64,000 nt of DNA from PALSA-693 sp963729695 (lineage in GTDB: Bacteria; Actinomycetota; Acidimicrobiia; Acidimicrobiales; Palsa-688), in NCBI GenBank assembly GCA_963729695.1, contig CAVSOT010000004.1:620001-684000 (forward strand), read 5' to 3'. Shown here piece by piece: positions 24,740 through 33,402 of the stretch. The notes below the pieces were generated by a model. The model was not told the DNA's origin. It made no database searches and saw nothing but the letters and a program-made list of their open reading frames with translations. The stretch's first letter is position 1. Each line of letters opens with the position of its first letter. The position numbers and the translations under genes are program-made.

Positions 24740-25225
24740 CTACCCGTCGCCGTCTCGAACCTCCGGCGCGATCAGAATCGGCCGTCGGGTGTGCGATGCC
24801 AGGGTGTGGGAGACGCTTCCGAGCAGCGCGCTGCGGAGGACGCCTCGGCCCCGCTGGCCGCACACGATCAACCGCGCCGAGATGTCGTCCGCAGTCTCGA
24901 GGATGGCCCGGGCCGTCCCTTCGAAGGACTCCCTGGTCATCGGCGTGGCGTTGTATCCGTGCTCCTTCGCCTTTTGCGCCCCCTCTTCCGCCACTGACTT
25001 GGCAAAGGACTCTTCTTCCGCATCCATGTTCTCGCCACCGGTGCCGTCTCCGGCGACGAAGGCCCCAGACAGGGCCAAGCGCGTCGCGACCGTTTCCCAG
25101 ACCGTGAGGACGACCGCGTCGACGGGTCGTTCGATCAGGTCGGCCGCCGCCCGCAGGGCGCCGCGTGATCCCTCGGAACCGTCGAAGCAAAACAGCACGG
25201 GTCCGGTCGGGCTTCCTTGTGTCAT
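24740..25225 (-). CDS. Universal stress protein (UspA family)
   Basis: 161 residues from ATG 25225 with AGAGGAACG upstream. Starts with the VLFCFDGSEGSRGALRAAADL strand-helix unit of UspA and ends with the ATP-loop-like VCGQRGRGVLRSALLGSVSHTLASHTRRPILIA (G-2x-G-9x-G(S/T) pattern). UspA proteins bind ATP/AMP and support survival under stress. No operon partner; low-complexity DNA lies downstream. Confidence 0.88.
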   Translation of the reverse strand: MTQGSPTGPVLFCFDGSEGSRGALRAAADLIERPVDAVVLTVWETVATRLALSGAFVAGDGTGGENMDAEEESFAKSVAEEGAQKAKEHGYNATPMTRESFEGTARAILETADDISARLIVCGQRGRGVLRSALLGSVSHTLASHTRRPILIAPEVRDGDG

Positions 25226-25762
25226 TCCACGTTCCTCTTTCCTGGCGGCCAGGTCCGAGACGCTTTCTACCACCTACCACTCGTGCCACCGGCCGGGTCG
25301 GAGGGGGGCGTTGGGGTGCGCCTCGAGGGTTCCTTTACGAGGACTCTACCGAGGCGCCGCCCTGAAGGCGGAGGCTGTTGGGTGACGACCCGCTCGTCGC
25401 CAGTCGGCGATGCCCCAAGAGAAAGAGAGCGGAGTTGGCGATCCCGGCCGGTCCAGTGCCCGGGGCCGGCCGGCTATGTGGGTGCCGTGTCCGAAACCGC
25501 GGCCGTCGCGCTCGCGATAAAAACCACTGTCGCCGTCACGCGCTCGCATCGGAGCGCAAATGGAGCACACCACATGTCAGCGCAAATGCCAAATGCCGAC
25601 ATCAAGGCCCACAAAGTGAGCAAAGTCTCCAGGCAACAGCTACCCTAAGGCTCGCCGCAACGTCGAGGGATTTACCACTCAAATAGCAAAGGTCCAGGCC
25701 TCGCAAGCCCGAGCTCCCAGGGTGCTCGATAGAGGTCATTGCGTGGTGGGCTGTCTGGTGCG
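25226..25762. other. Intergenic region before the tRNA gene
   Basis: About 540 bp with no supported gene. Open frames here give no family motifs. It should contain the promoter of the UspA gene (minus) at its left end. GC content is slightly lower near 25590-25700. Confidence 0.5.
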
Positions 25763-25791
25763 CTGACGGCGCCGTGCGAGCGTGGTAACCT
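25763..25791 (+). promoter_or_regulatory. Possible tRNA-Ala promoter
   Basis: CTGACG (25763-25768), 17 bp, TAACCT (25786-25791), ending 25 bp before the tRNA. The match to sigma-70-like boxes is partial (4 of 6 and 3 of 6), but spacing and distance are suitable. Confidence 0.35.
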
Positions 25792-25816
25792 AGACTTTTG
25801 GCGAGTCCAAGGCCTC

Positions 25817-25893
25817 GGGGACGTAGCTCAGTTGGCTAGAGCACCTGCTTTGCACGCAGGGGGTCGGCGGTTCGAATCCGCTCGTCTCCACCA
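25817..25893 (+). tRNA. tRNA-Ala (anticodon TGC)
   Basis: Cloverleaf can be drawn by eye. The acceptor stem GGGGACG pairs with CGTCTCC (one G-U), D arm GCTCAGTTGGCTAGAGC, anticodon arm CCTGC-TTTGCAC-GCAGG with TGC, T arm GGCGG-TTCGAAT-CCGCT, then A and an encoded CCA. The 3' half is the target of the adjacent integrase, so the gene is both a tRNA and an attachment site. Confidence 0.95.
25836..25893. other. Attachment site (attL/attR half) in the tRNA-Ala 3' part
   Basis: The integrase reading frame runs into the tRNA, stopping at 25836. Its last residues (GGDERIRTADPLRAKQVL) are simply the tRNA 3' half read on the other strand, the classic sign of a tyrosine integrase lying next to its att core. 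The duplicate core that should mark the other end was not found by eye elsewhere in the window. Confidence 0.7.
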
Positions 25894-27104
25894 TCGTGAC
25901 CAGCACTTCTGCCCCTCTGACGGGTCTTTTTCGAAGGCGACGAATGGCCCGATCGAACATTGATCGAACATTGCTGTTGAATGGGACTTACGGCGTGCAG
26001 TCTCGGCTGGGCTCCGTCTGTCGGCTCGGCGAGTCTGGTCAGGGCATCCGCGAGAACGCGGTCGCGCTCCAAGGTGGCGTGCTGGTATATGAGCGCGGCA
26101 CGGGGGCTGGCGTGGCCCATGCGGCTCATCAGTTCTTTGGTGCTGGCTCCCGTTGATGCCGCCAAAGTGTTGCCGGTATGTCTAAGGTCGTGAAATCTGA
26201 GACCGCTCAAACCGGCCTCGCGACATGCTGGTTGCCATACCCGACGGTTGAAGTTGCTTCGTCGTAGTCCGCTGCCGTCGGGGCTTAAGAAAACCAACGC
26301 CACAGCATCTGCGCCAACCCATTTTGCTAGGTGGGATTTGATGTCAGGTATGACGTGCGGTGGGATTGCGATCGTTCTGCGCCCCGCATCGGTTTTGGGC
26401 GGGCCGGTTAGCAGACGGCCGTCAGCGAGTTCCTGAACCTGACGTGACACGCGCACGGTACGAGCCGCTAGGTCGAAGTCAGCCCGGGTGAGCCCGGCCA
26501 GTTCGCCGAAGCGAAGGCCACCCCACGTCGCTAATAGAATCATCGCCCGGTAGCGAGGCGCGACGACCTTCGCTAAGGCTGCTACGTCAGTGAGCGAGGC
26601 AACGGGACGCTCAGCCGCCCGTTCGACGCTGGCCCCTTTGAGGACGCAGGGATTTCGCGAAATCAACTCATCCTCGACGGCGGTCGCCATGATCGCTCGA
26701 AGCAGACGGTAGGCCTTGGCCACAGTGGACGGACCGATAGTGGGTTTCTCGTGCACCCGGGCATGCCAGGCGCGGACACGAGCGGCGGTGATTTCTTTCA
26801 GTTGTATATTGCCGAACCAAAAAAGCAAGTGATGGCGCAGGAGGTAGTCGTACAGCTCCGCCGTTCTCGGACGGAGGCCAACCCGCTGGTCAAGCCACTG
26901 ACCTGCATACTGCGCGAATGGCACGCTTCCGGCGGTAGGGTCGATCCACGTACGTTGCACCTGGTTGGCGCGCTCTTGGACCTCAAAGGCCTCTGCTTCC
27001 TTACGAGTACGGAAGCTGCGACTGTACTGACGTCCATTCAGTCCGCGCAGCTTGACCTCGTAGCTGGCACGCCCGTTCTTGAGGCGCTTAGCGTGGATGC
27101 TCAT
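25836..27104 (-). CDS. int: Tyrosine recombinase (integrase) of a tRNA-Ala-targeted element
   Basis: 422 residues from ATG 27104 with an excellent AAGGAGG site 9 nt upstream. N-terminal arm-binding (KRLKNGRASYEVKLRG) and SAM-like core-binding domain (about 60-160), then the catalytic domain with Arg in GGLRFGELAGL, HDLRHTGNTL (H-x-x-R), MGHAS and the nucleophile region ALIYQHATLERD. Complete catalytic set, so potentially active. The C-terminus overlaps the tRNA-Ala gene. With xis immediately upstream this is the integration module of an actinobacterial integrative element. Confidence 0.93.
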   Translation of the reverse strand: MSIHAKRLKNGRASYEVKLRGLNGRQYSRSFRTRKEAEAFEVQERANQVQRTWIDPTAGSVPFAQYAGQWLDQRVGLRPRTAELYDYLLRHHLLFWFGNIQLKEITAARVRAWHARVHEKPTIGPSTVAKAYRLLRAIMATAVEDELISRNPCVLKGASVERAAERPVASLTDVAALAKVVAPRYRAMILLATWGGLRFGELAGLTRADFDLAARTVRVSRQVQELADGRLLTGPPKTDAGRRTIAIPPHVIPDIKSHLAKWVGADAVALVFLSPDGSGLRRSNFNRRVWQPACREAGLSGLRFHDLRHTGNTLAASTGASTKELMSRMGHASPRAALIYQHATLERDRVLADALTRLAEPTDGAQPRLHAVSPIQQQCSINVRSGHSSPSKKTRQRGRSAGHDGGDERIRTADPLRAKQVL

Positions 27105-27189
27105 TTTGGGAATCCTCCTTAGCCGGTAAAGAGTAGATCCGACGTATGCGGATCTTCACCGATCGAGTAGCAATGCCGGCTCGGACTGG

Positions 27190-27543
27190 TCACGCTCCTC
27201 GTTGAATCGAGTGGCGCCAATTCGGCGGCCACGGTCGGTGATCTGGCGGCAGAGTGTTCGACTCCGATGTGTCGCGGTCGGCGTCGTCTGCTCCGAGGCC
27301 ACGGTCGTCTGGGTTGGCGGCGAGGCGTGCCAGGTAGTCCACGACGGCTGGGACTGGTATCTGCCGGAAGCTGCCCCCGCAGAGACGATCGACGTAGTCG
27401 TACGCCGCCCAGAGAGGGACGCGCCTGCTGGCCCCTCGGTGGACCGAGAACAACTCGCCGCTGTCCATTAACTCATAGATCGTGGTGCGTCCGACACCAA
27501 TCAGCTTGGCGGCTTGGTTGACGGTTAGGAGCAGAGGGAGCAT
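27190..27543 (-). CDS. xis: Excisionase-type helix-turn-helix protein
   Basis: 117 residues from ATG 27543 (GGAGGC site). The core LTVNQAAKLIGVGRTTIYEL followed by MDSGELFSVHRGASRRVP is the winged-helix excisionase/MerR-like domain (HTH_17) that binds the att arms. The frame extends in-phase to GTG 27654 and beyond; the added codons contain an HTH-like run (SLSTVCRQFGINPSEAQ), so a longer protein is possible. It precedes int by 85 bp on the same strand. Confidence 0.8.
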   Translation of the reverse strand: MLPLLLTVNQAAKLIGVGRTTIYELMDSGELFSVHRGASRRVPLWAAYDYVDRLCGGSFRQIPVPAVVDYLARLAANPDDRGLGADDADRDTSESNTLPPDHRPWPPNWRHSIQRGA

Positions 27544-27737
27544 GGAAAATGCCTCCAGGGGTTGGGTGGCAGTGAGTGAAGGGCGCCGCCGAGCGTTCTC
27601 AGGCGGCGCGGCTTGGACGGGCAAATCGAGTACTGCCGCGGCTCGGCGGAGCACCGATTGCGCCTCGGACGGGTTAATGCCGAATTGGCGACAGACCGTA
27701 CTCAGCGATCGGCCGTCGATAGCTACGAGGTGAGCAA

Positions 27738-29902
27738 GTGTCGGGGGCGTTCCTGGCCTCGGACCGGGTCGTGCGTCTGGTTAACCGGGACAGCACCGGG
27801 CGGGCCCCCGGTCAGTGGTCGACGGTGGCGCACCGCCGCCTAGAAGACCGAGTTCTTGACCATCTGGCCGTGCTGGAACAGCGTCAAGTGGCGCCGCTCG
27901 ACCAGACGGCGGTGACGGTCGCCCTGGCCCGCGCTGGGCGACTCGGTGACGATCAAGCCGCGGCGGTGGCCCTGCTGGCCGGGCCCGGGGCCGGGTTGCG
28001 GGCGCTGATCGCCCCGGCCGGATACGGCAAGACCACCACCCTGGCCGCCGCCGTAGACGCGGCAGAGAGGGCCGGGCGGCCGGTCGTGGCCGTCTCGACC
28101 ACCAATCAGGCGGTGGGCCAGTTGCGCCAGGTGGGGATCCCGGCCACCACCGTGGCCCGCTTCGCCTTGGACCACGACCAGTTACCTGCCGGGTTGTGTC
28201 GTGATCGTGGACGAGTTCTCCCGGCTGTCCACCCGCGACGCTCAGGTGGTGCTGGCCACGGCCGTGGCCTGCCCGGGCGGGCAAGTCTGGATGGTGGGCG
28301 ATCCCCTCCAAGCCCAGCTCGTCGGCGCCGGCGGTCTGGCCTGCTGGCTGTCCGACCAAGCCCGACACGCTCGGGTAGCGACCGCCGAGTTGACGGTCAA
28401 CCGCCGCCAAGCCGACCCCACCGAACGCGACGCCCTCCGCCGTTTCCGGGCCGGTGACATCCCCACCAGCCAACAGCTGCGCCACCGGGCCGGCTGGGAA
28501 CACCACCACGCCGACCGCACCCAAGCCCTGGAGGCCATGGCCGCCGCGGTAGTCGGTGATCTCCAGGTGCACGGGCCGGAGCGGGTGGCCGCCCTGGCCG
28601 TCACCCACGCCGACTGCGAAGCGGTGGCCGACCGCATCCGGGCCGAGCTCGTGGCCCAAGAGGTGATCGGCGGCCCGGCCCTGGAGGGACCGGGGTGGGC
28701 CGGGACCCGGGCCTATCAGGCCGGGGATCGCATTCTGCTGCACGCCCATATCGATCTCGATGATGGCCGCCGGCTCACCAATGGCAGCGTGGTCACCGTC
28801 CGGCAGGTCACCCCGGCCGGGCTGGCCGTGACTGACGGCACCGTCCAGATCGCCCACATCGAGGCCGGGTTCGTGACCGGCCGCAGCCGACGACGGCCGC
28901 CCGCTGGTGTCGCACGGCTGGGCTCGCACCATCGACGGGGTCCAGGGCGGCACCTGGGACCAGGTCCACTTGTTGGCCACCCCGGCCCTGGACCGCTACC
29001 GCGGCTATGTAGGCCAATCCCGCTCCATCGCCCCCACCCTCACCTGGAACACCACCCGACAGTCCCTCGACGACGGCGACCACGGCGGACGGCTGGTCAA
29101 CGAACCGCAGGGCAACCCGGCCGAACAGATCGCCGCCGCCCTGGCCCGAGCCCAACCCAAAACCTTTGCGGCGGTGGACGACCCCTACAGGATTGAGGCC
29201 GGCCTGCGGGCCGAACAAGATGCGCACCGAGCCCACCTGCACGGCCGTCCTCCCGACGTCAGCGATCGCATAGCCAATGCCGACGCCACCGTCCGGGCCC
29301 GCCAACGGGACCTGGCCGACTGGGAGCAACGCCTGGGCCACTGGCAAGACCAGCAGGCCGCCACCGCCGGCCTGCGCGGCCTGACCCCCAGCCGCCGCCA
29401 CCAGCACCACCAGGCCGCCTCTCACATCGACACCATGACCCCCAACCTCGAGCGAGCCCGTCACGACCTGAACCAAGCCGTCCACGAGCGCGACCGGTTC
29501 ACGGCCGAGCAAACCCGACGCAAACAGTTCGACCTCGCCAACCACTGGCGGGTCGCGCGCATCGAACAACTCGACCAGCGGCTCGCCCAGCACTGGACCG
29601 ACGCGGTCATCGACGCCGCCCGGGACGGCCACCCCACCGCCTACGGCACCCAGCGCCTGCAAGCCGCCCGAGCCCACCTGGCCGCACGAGCACCCTCGGC
29701 GAGCGAAACTCCGCCGCCCGAGGCCGGCAGAGATCTGCAGCTACTCGATCACGCCCTCCACCACCTCGTCCAACAGCGAGCCCGGCATCTCGCCACTCGG
29801 ACCCGGCCACCGGTCGACCCGAGCGTCCACCACCAAGCCGAGCACGCCACCCACCTGGGCTACACGTCACCTACCCCCTCCGGGCCGACCGTCGGCATGT
29901 GA
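27738..29902 (+). pseudogene. TraA/MobF-type conjugative helicase part, 5'-truncated and frameshifted
   Basis: Frame 1 (27738 to about 28200) has the helicase Walker A LIAPAGYGKTTTLAAA. After a shift near 28200, frame 2 continues VIVDEFSRLSTRDAQVV (Walker B) and VWMVGDPLQAQLV. After another near 28895, frame 3 reads HGWARTIDGVQGGTWDQV and RYRGYVGQSRS, the motif V/VI end of RecD-like helicases, then a long helical tail to 29902. The N-terminal relaxase (TrwC) domain is missing; the frame is closed by a TAG just upstream. This is a relic of the conjugation machinery of the integrated element. Confidence 0.8.
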
Positions 29903-29986
29903 GCCGACGCAGCCGCCCGGAGAGCCGTCGTAGACGACCAGCCCGGCCGCGCCCGACAGGGCCGCGGGGGGAGCGGGTCGGACGGG

Positions 29987-30354
29987 TTAGCCGCGGATCG
30001 GCAGCCGGCGGATCCGAGCGTGTCCCGGCATGAGGCTCACAGCGGCGCCCTCGCCCAACGGCCCCTCGAGCTCCACCAGCGCCGAGATCAAAAGGGCCGC
30101 CTGGCCGTCGAGGCCATGAGGGGCACGGCGCAGCACCACCACGCCCGGAGCCCGACGATGCGAAAGGGCCAGCAGGCTGCCGAAGTCGGTGTCGGCAGAG
30201 ATAAGGATCCGTCCCTCAGCCGCGGCGGCGGCCATGACCCGCTCGTCGTCGGCTCCCCCCAGATCCAGCTCGCCAATGTGGACGGCGTCGTGGCCGGCGC
30301 TTGGAGTCGGGTTGTGATCCGAGCCGAGAGCGATTCGTCGATGAGCAGCCTCAA
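29987..30354 (-). pseudogene. DUF5615 PIN-like toxin, one frameshift
   Basis: Starts at TTG 30354, which overlaps the antitoxin stop (TTGA). First frame: LLIDESLSARITTRLQAPA. After a 1-nt shift near 30295 the other frame reads AGHDAVHIGELDLGGADDER, LISADTDFGSLLALS and PGVVVLR. DE, D and DTDFG are the acidic positions of the PIN-like DUF5615 nuclease family. Together with the DUF433 gene it forms a two-gene toxin-antitoxin unit (VapBC-like). As sequenced the toxin cannot be made in one frame. Confidence 0.8.
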
Positions 30355-30587
30355 CCGGCCGGACGCAACGGAACCTCGCCTTCATCGATCACAGCGGCGG
30401 CGAAGCGCAAGGCGTCCCCAACGTCGACCTCGCTCAGCTGCGGGAAGTCGGCCAGTATGGCCTCGACGGACAGTCCCTCGGCGAGCATGGCCAGCACGGT
30501 GGCCACCGGGATGCGGGTGCCCTTAATGCAGGGCACACCGCCCATGATCCGATAATCCACAGCGATCCTCTCGAACGCCACCTTCAA
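30351..30587 (-). CDS. DUF433 antitoxin
   Basis: 78 residues from ATG 30587. RITxD-like start (RIAVDYRIMGGVPCIKGTRIPV) and ATVLAMLAEGLSVEAILADFPQLSEVDVGDAL are the signature of DUF433 winged-HTH proteins, which pair with DUF5615 PIN-like toxins. Translationally coupled to the toxin. It probably represses its own promoter in the G-poor region upstream. Confidence 0.9.
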   Translation of the reverse strand: MKVAFERIAVDYRIMGGVPCIKGTRIPVATVLAMLAEGLSVEAILADFPQLSEVDVGDALRFAAAVIDEGEVPLRPAG

Positions 30588-30964
30588 ATCCTACCTCCAC
30601 AGCCGATACCACCCACCAACATCACCACCGATCAACACCACCCCACAGACCACCAACACGACCCATTTCACCACTCCACCATCTTCCGTCAACAACAAGA
30701 ATCACAGCCGCAGACATTTGCCATCGAAATGGCAACCCTGGGGGGCGGGCATGCGGTTCGGACATATTGTGACCCGGTAGCCGCCCTCAGGTATTCCCCC
30801 ACCCGGCCCGGCCCGCGGCGCCGGTGATGCGACCGGTCGGGCGGTACGCGAGACGGACTTCGAGGGGGTTGCGGTGGCCGAACTCCGAGCTGCGTACTAG
30901 TGATGGAAGCGTAATGTTGGCACAATCGGGACGGTCCGGACTGACCGGCTGGGGTCGCCGATGT
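30588..30964. other. Intergenic region with a strongly G-poor plus strand
   Basis: About 375 bp. From about 30592 to 30715 the plus strand is almost free of G (CCACCAACATCACCACCGAT-like sequence), a composition unlike anything nearby. No gene is supported in the remainder. It holds the upstream region of the DUF433/DUF5615 pair. Confidence 0.6.
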
Positions 30965-31663
30965 TCAGTTGCTAGTCGAGGGCACGGACTCGTTGCCGCC
31001 GAAGGGGGTGAGGTAGAGCAGGGCGGTTCCGGGTCGGGTGGCATGGTGCCGGTGCGGGCGTCCTCGGGGGATGATGAGTGTCTGGCGGGGCTGGATGAGG
31101 GTGGTGCTTAGCCTGTAGTGGTCACGGTCGGTGGTGACCTCGACTTGGCCGGCGAGAAGGACCAGGAGTTCGTCGCCGTGGCGGTGGACTTCCCACGTGT
31201 CCTGTTCGGCGGCGTCGATTCGGATGATGCAGTCGCCGGCTGAGGTATCAGGACTGTCGGACCCCAAGGCTTGGATCCGGGTGCCGAAGGCGGTGTTTAC
31301 CGCAAAGCCGGAGGCGTCGAGCGTTGTCGGGGCGAGGGGATGGTAGCTGCGGTCGTTGGCGTCGAGATGGGCCCGTTCGAGCCAGTCGGCGAGCTGATCG
31401 ATCGGCGCGACAAGGCGCCCATCGCCGGACGGTGCCGCCCCGGCGGACAGGCCAGCGCCGCCGACAAGTTCGTGTTCGTCCAACGCGGCGGCCAGGATGT
31501 CGATCTCGCTCGGGGGCAGGCGGTCCGAGCCGGCCAAGAACCCGGCGATCACTCGAGGATCGGCGTGCCCGCCGAGCGTGAAATAGGCGAACCAGCAGTC
31601 TTGGCGGCTCAGTCCGAGCTGTCGGCGTCGTGCGTCGAGGACGGTGGCGGCAGACTCACCCAT
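30965..31663 (-). CDS. Cupin-domain protein with helical N-terminus
   Basis: 232 residues from ATG 31663, which overlaps the end of the ANTAR gene by 8 bp. The N-terminal half (LDARRRQLGLSRQDCWFAYFTLGG..., helical) resembles a helix-turn-helix-like region. The C-terminal half is a cupin barrel: TWEVHRHGDELLVLLAGQVEV and LIIPRGRPHRHHATRP with the His/Glu metal-type positions. Such proteins may sense or bind small molecules. Cotranscribed with the GAF-ANTAR gene. Confidence 0.75.
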   Translation of the reverse strand: MGESAATVLDARRRQLGLSRQDCWFAYFTLGGHADPRVIAGFLAGSDRLPPSEIDILAAALDEHELVGGAGLSAGAAPSGDGRLVAPIDQLADWLERAHLDANDRSYHPLAPTTLDASGFAVNTAFGTRIQALGSDSPDTSAGDCIIRIDAAEQDTWEVHRHGDELLVLLAGQVEVTTDRDHYRLSTTLIQPRQTLIIPRGRPHRHHATRPGTALLYLTPFGGNESVPSTSN

Positions 31664-32333
31664 CTGAGGTTCCAGACAGGCGGGCTCGGCCCTCGGCCAG
31701 GGCGACCACGTCGGCGGCAACGTCGCGGACCTTGCGGTTGAGCCGTTGAGAGGCGGTGACGAGTATGCGAAACGCGGCCCGTTCGCTGCAGGACTCCTGG
31801 TGCATGAGGATGCCCTTGGCGAGGCCGATGGTCTCTCGGGAGCGGATTCCGTCCGTGAGTTGCTTCTTAGCGGTGCGGAGATCTTCGACGGCCAGCATGT
31901 TCTGGACCAGCGCGCCTGCTTCTGCCACGAAGTGCTCCGCTTCGGCTGCTGTTTCGCCGTGGCGGGATCGGTGGCTGGGCCAGATGATGAGCCGGCCCTC
32001 TCTGTCACCCCCCACCTCGAGTGGCCACGAGACCGTCTCACTCGTGCTCGATGCGGCCGAGATCAGCGTATTGGCGTCGTATCGGTCGCCGAGTGGCTCG
32101 ACAGTCGCGGGATCGGATCCGTCACTCTCCGACGGGCGGGAGCGGACGACGGCCCGTCGGGCACCGGTGGGATCGTCCAGCAGAAGGCTGGCCGCGTTGG
32201 CGTCGGGGATGGCCCGCACGGCCATGTCCACCAGCTCTTGGAAGACCTCGTCGCTCGGACGGTCATCGATCACGATCCGGCCCGGGTGCATGTCCGGACC
32301 GTGCATCGTCTCCGTCCTCGCCTGCTCACTCAT
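31656..32333 (-). CDS. GAF-ANTAR RNA-binding antiterminator
   Basis: 225 residues from ATG 32333. An N-terminal GAF-like sensor domain (about 20-150: ELVDMAVRAIPDANAASLLL, RLIIWPSHRS) and a C-terminal ANTAR domain (about 160-215) with RETIGLAKGILMHQESCSERAAFRIL, the alternating Ala/Lys/Gly pattern of the three-helix RNA-binding fold. In actinobacteria these proteins act on leader RNA hairpins under stress. Its 3' end overlaps the cupin gene; the Mn-catalase gene starts 275 bp away in the opposite direction. Confidence 0.9.
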   Translation of the reverse strand: MSEQARTETMHGPDMHPGRIVIDDRPSDEVFQELVDMAVRAIPDANAASLLLDDPTGARRAVVRSRPSESDGSDPATVEPLGDRYDANTLISAASSTSETVSWPLEVGGDREGRLIIWPSHRSRHGETAAEAEHFVAEAGALVQNMLAVEDLRTAKKQLTDGIRSRETIGLAKGILMHQESCSERAAFRILVTASQRLNRKVRDVAADVVALAEGRARLSGTSDG

Positions 32334-32607
32334 TCGCCGGACCAGTCATTGCCGCTGGCTTATACCCGCCTCGCAGTTGGATCCCCCTTTCCCGACCGAA
32401 AACTATCGGTCGGTGGCGGTTTCGGCCGCCAAATTCCCGGGTAACTCTGTCGAAGTCCTCGGTCGTGCCCGACGGCGGAACTTTTGCACTGTGAGGTCCG
32501 CGTTCAGGCTGGGGTCTGGCCGGCTTGTCGGTTTGTTGACATGCCGTTGGCGCTGTGCGCGCCCCCGCTTGGCCCGGATTGGGCCACGACCCAGGAGAGA
32601 TATCACG

Positions 32608-33402
32608 ATGTTTCTGCACAACAAGAACCTGATGTACACCGTTCGCGTGGATGAGCCGAACCCGCAGTTCGCCCGTTTGTTGCTCGAGCAGTTTGGGGGC
32701 GCCAACGGCGAGTTGGCCGCCGCCATGCGCTATTTCACCCAAGCGTGGAACGAGCCGGACCCGTCCCGGCGCAGCATGCTGGCCGATATCGCCACCGAGG
32801 AGCTGTCGCATCTGGAAATGGTCGGACAGGCTATCGTTCTGCTGCAGCGAGGCACCCCGGCGGCCGAGGTCGACAGGGTCGAAGGCGATTACCTGGGCGA
32901 CCTGCTGGACGGCAAGCACGAGGACTTCATCGAACTGTCGACCACCGCGCCGGCCAGTGTCCTCTCAGGTGGCGGAGCCGTCTTGAAGGATTCCGCGGGG
33001 AACTCCTTCACGGCCGACTGGATCGACACGCTGGGCGAGCCTACCGCTGATCTGCGCAGCGACATCGCTGCCGAGGCCCGAGCCAAGATCGTCTACGAGC
33101 GGCTTATCAAGCAGTGCGCCGACCCCGGCCTGAAGGACGCGCTGACCTTCCTGATGACCCGGGAGATCGCCCACCAGCAGATGTTCGAGTCTGCTCTGGC
33201 CGTGCTCTCGCCGAACTTCCCGCCTGGCAAGTTGCCCGGCGACGAGGTCCTCGGTCACACCTACGTCCACGTCTCGGACAGCTTCGCCGGGAAGGCCAAA
33301 GACCAAGCGGTCGGCTTCGACCTCGCCGAGGACAACAACGACTGGGGCTTCACCCTCGACGACGATCCGGTCGCCAAGGCGGCCGATCAGCAGATCCTAT
33401 GA
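32608..33402 (+). CDS. Manganese catalase
   Basis: 264 residues from ATG 32608 with CCAGGAGAG upstream; the same frame is open far 5' but only this start has the family N-terminus MFLHNKNLMYTVRVDEPNP. Ferritin-like four-helix bundle with the di-Mn ligands in NGELAAAMRYF (Glu), TEELSHLEMV (Glu, His), KIVYERLI (Glu) and REIAHQQMF (Glu, His). It disproportionates H2O2 without haem. The stop overlaps the start of an Nramp Mn transporter, so metal supply and enzyme are one unit. Confidence 0.92.
   Translation: MFLHNKNLMYTVRVDEPNPQFARLLLEQFGGANGELAAAMRYFTQAWNEPDPSRRSMLADIATEELSHLEMVGQAIVLLQRGTPAAEVDRVEGDYLGDLLDGKHEDFIELSTTAPASVLSGGGAVLKDSAGNSFTADWIDTLGEPTADLRSDIAAEARAKIVYERLIKQCADPGLKDALTFLMTREIAHQQMFESALAVLSPNFPPGKLPGDEVLGHTYVHVSDSFAGKAKDQAVGFDLAEDNNDWGFTLDDDPVAKAADQQIL

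Noticed and set aside
25739..25963. Open frame across the tRNA-Ala gene
   Set aside because: It lies over the tRNA and the integrase end; its product has no features.
30965..32041. Cupin protein extended to 358 residues
   Set aside because: The first 125 residues are the complement-shift frame of the ANTAR gene; ATG 31663 is the sensible start.
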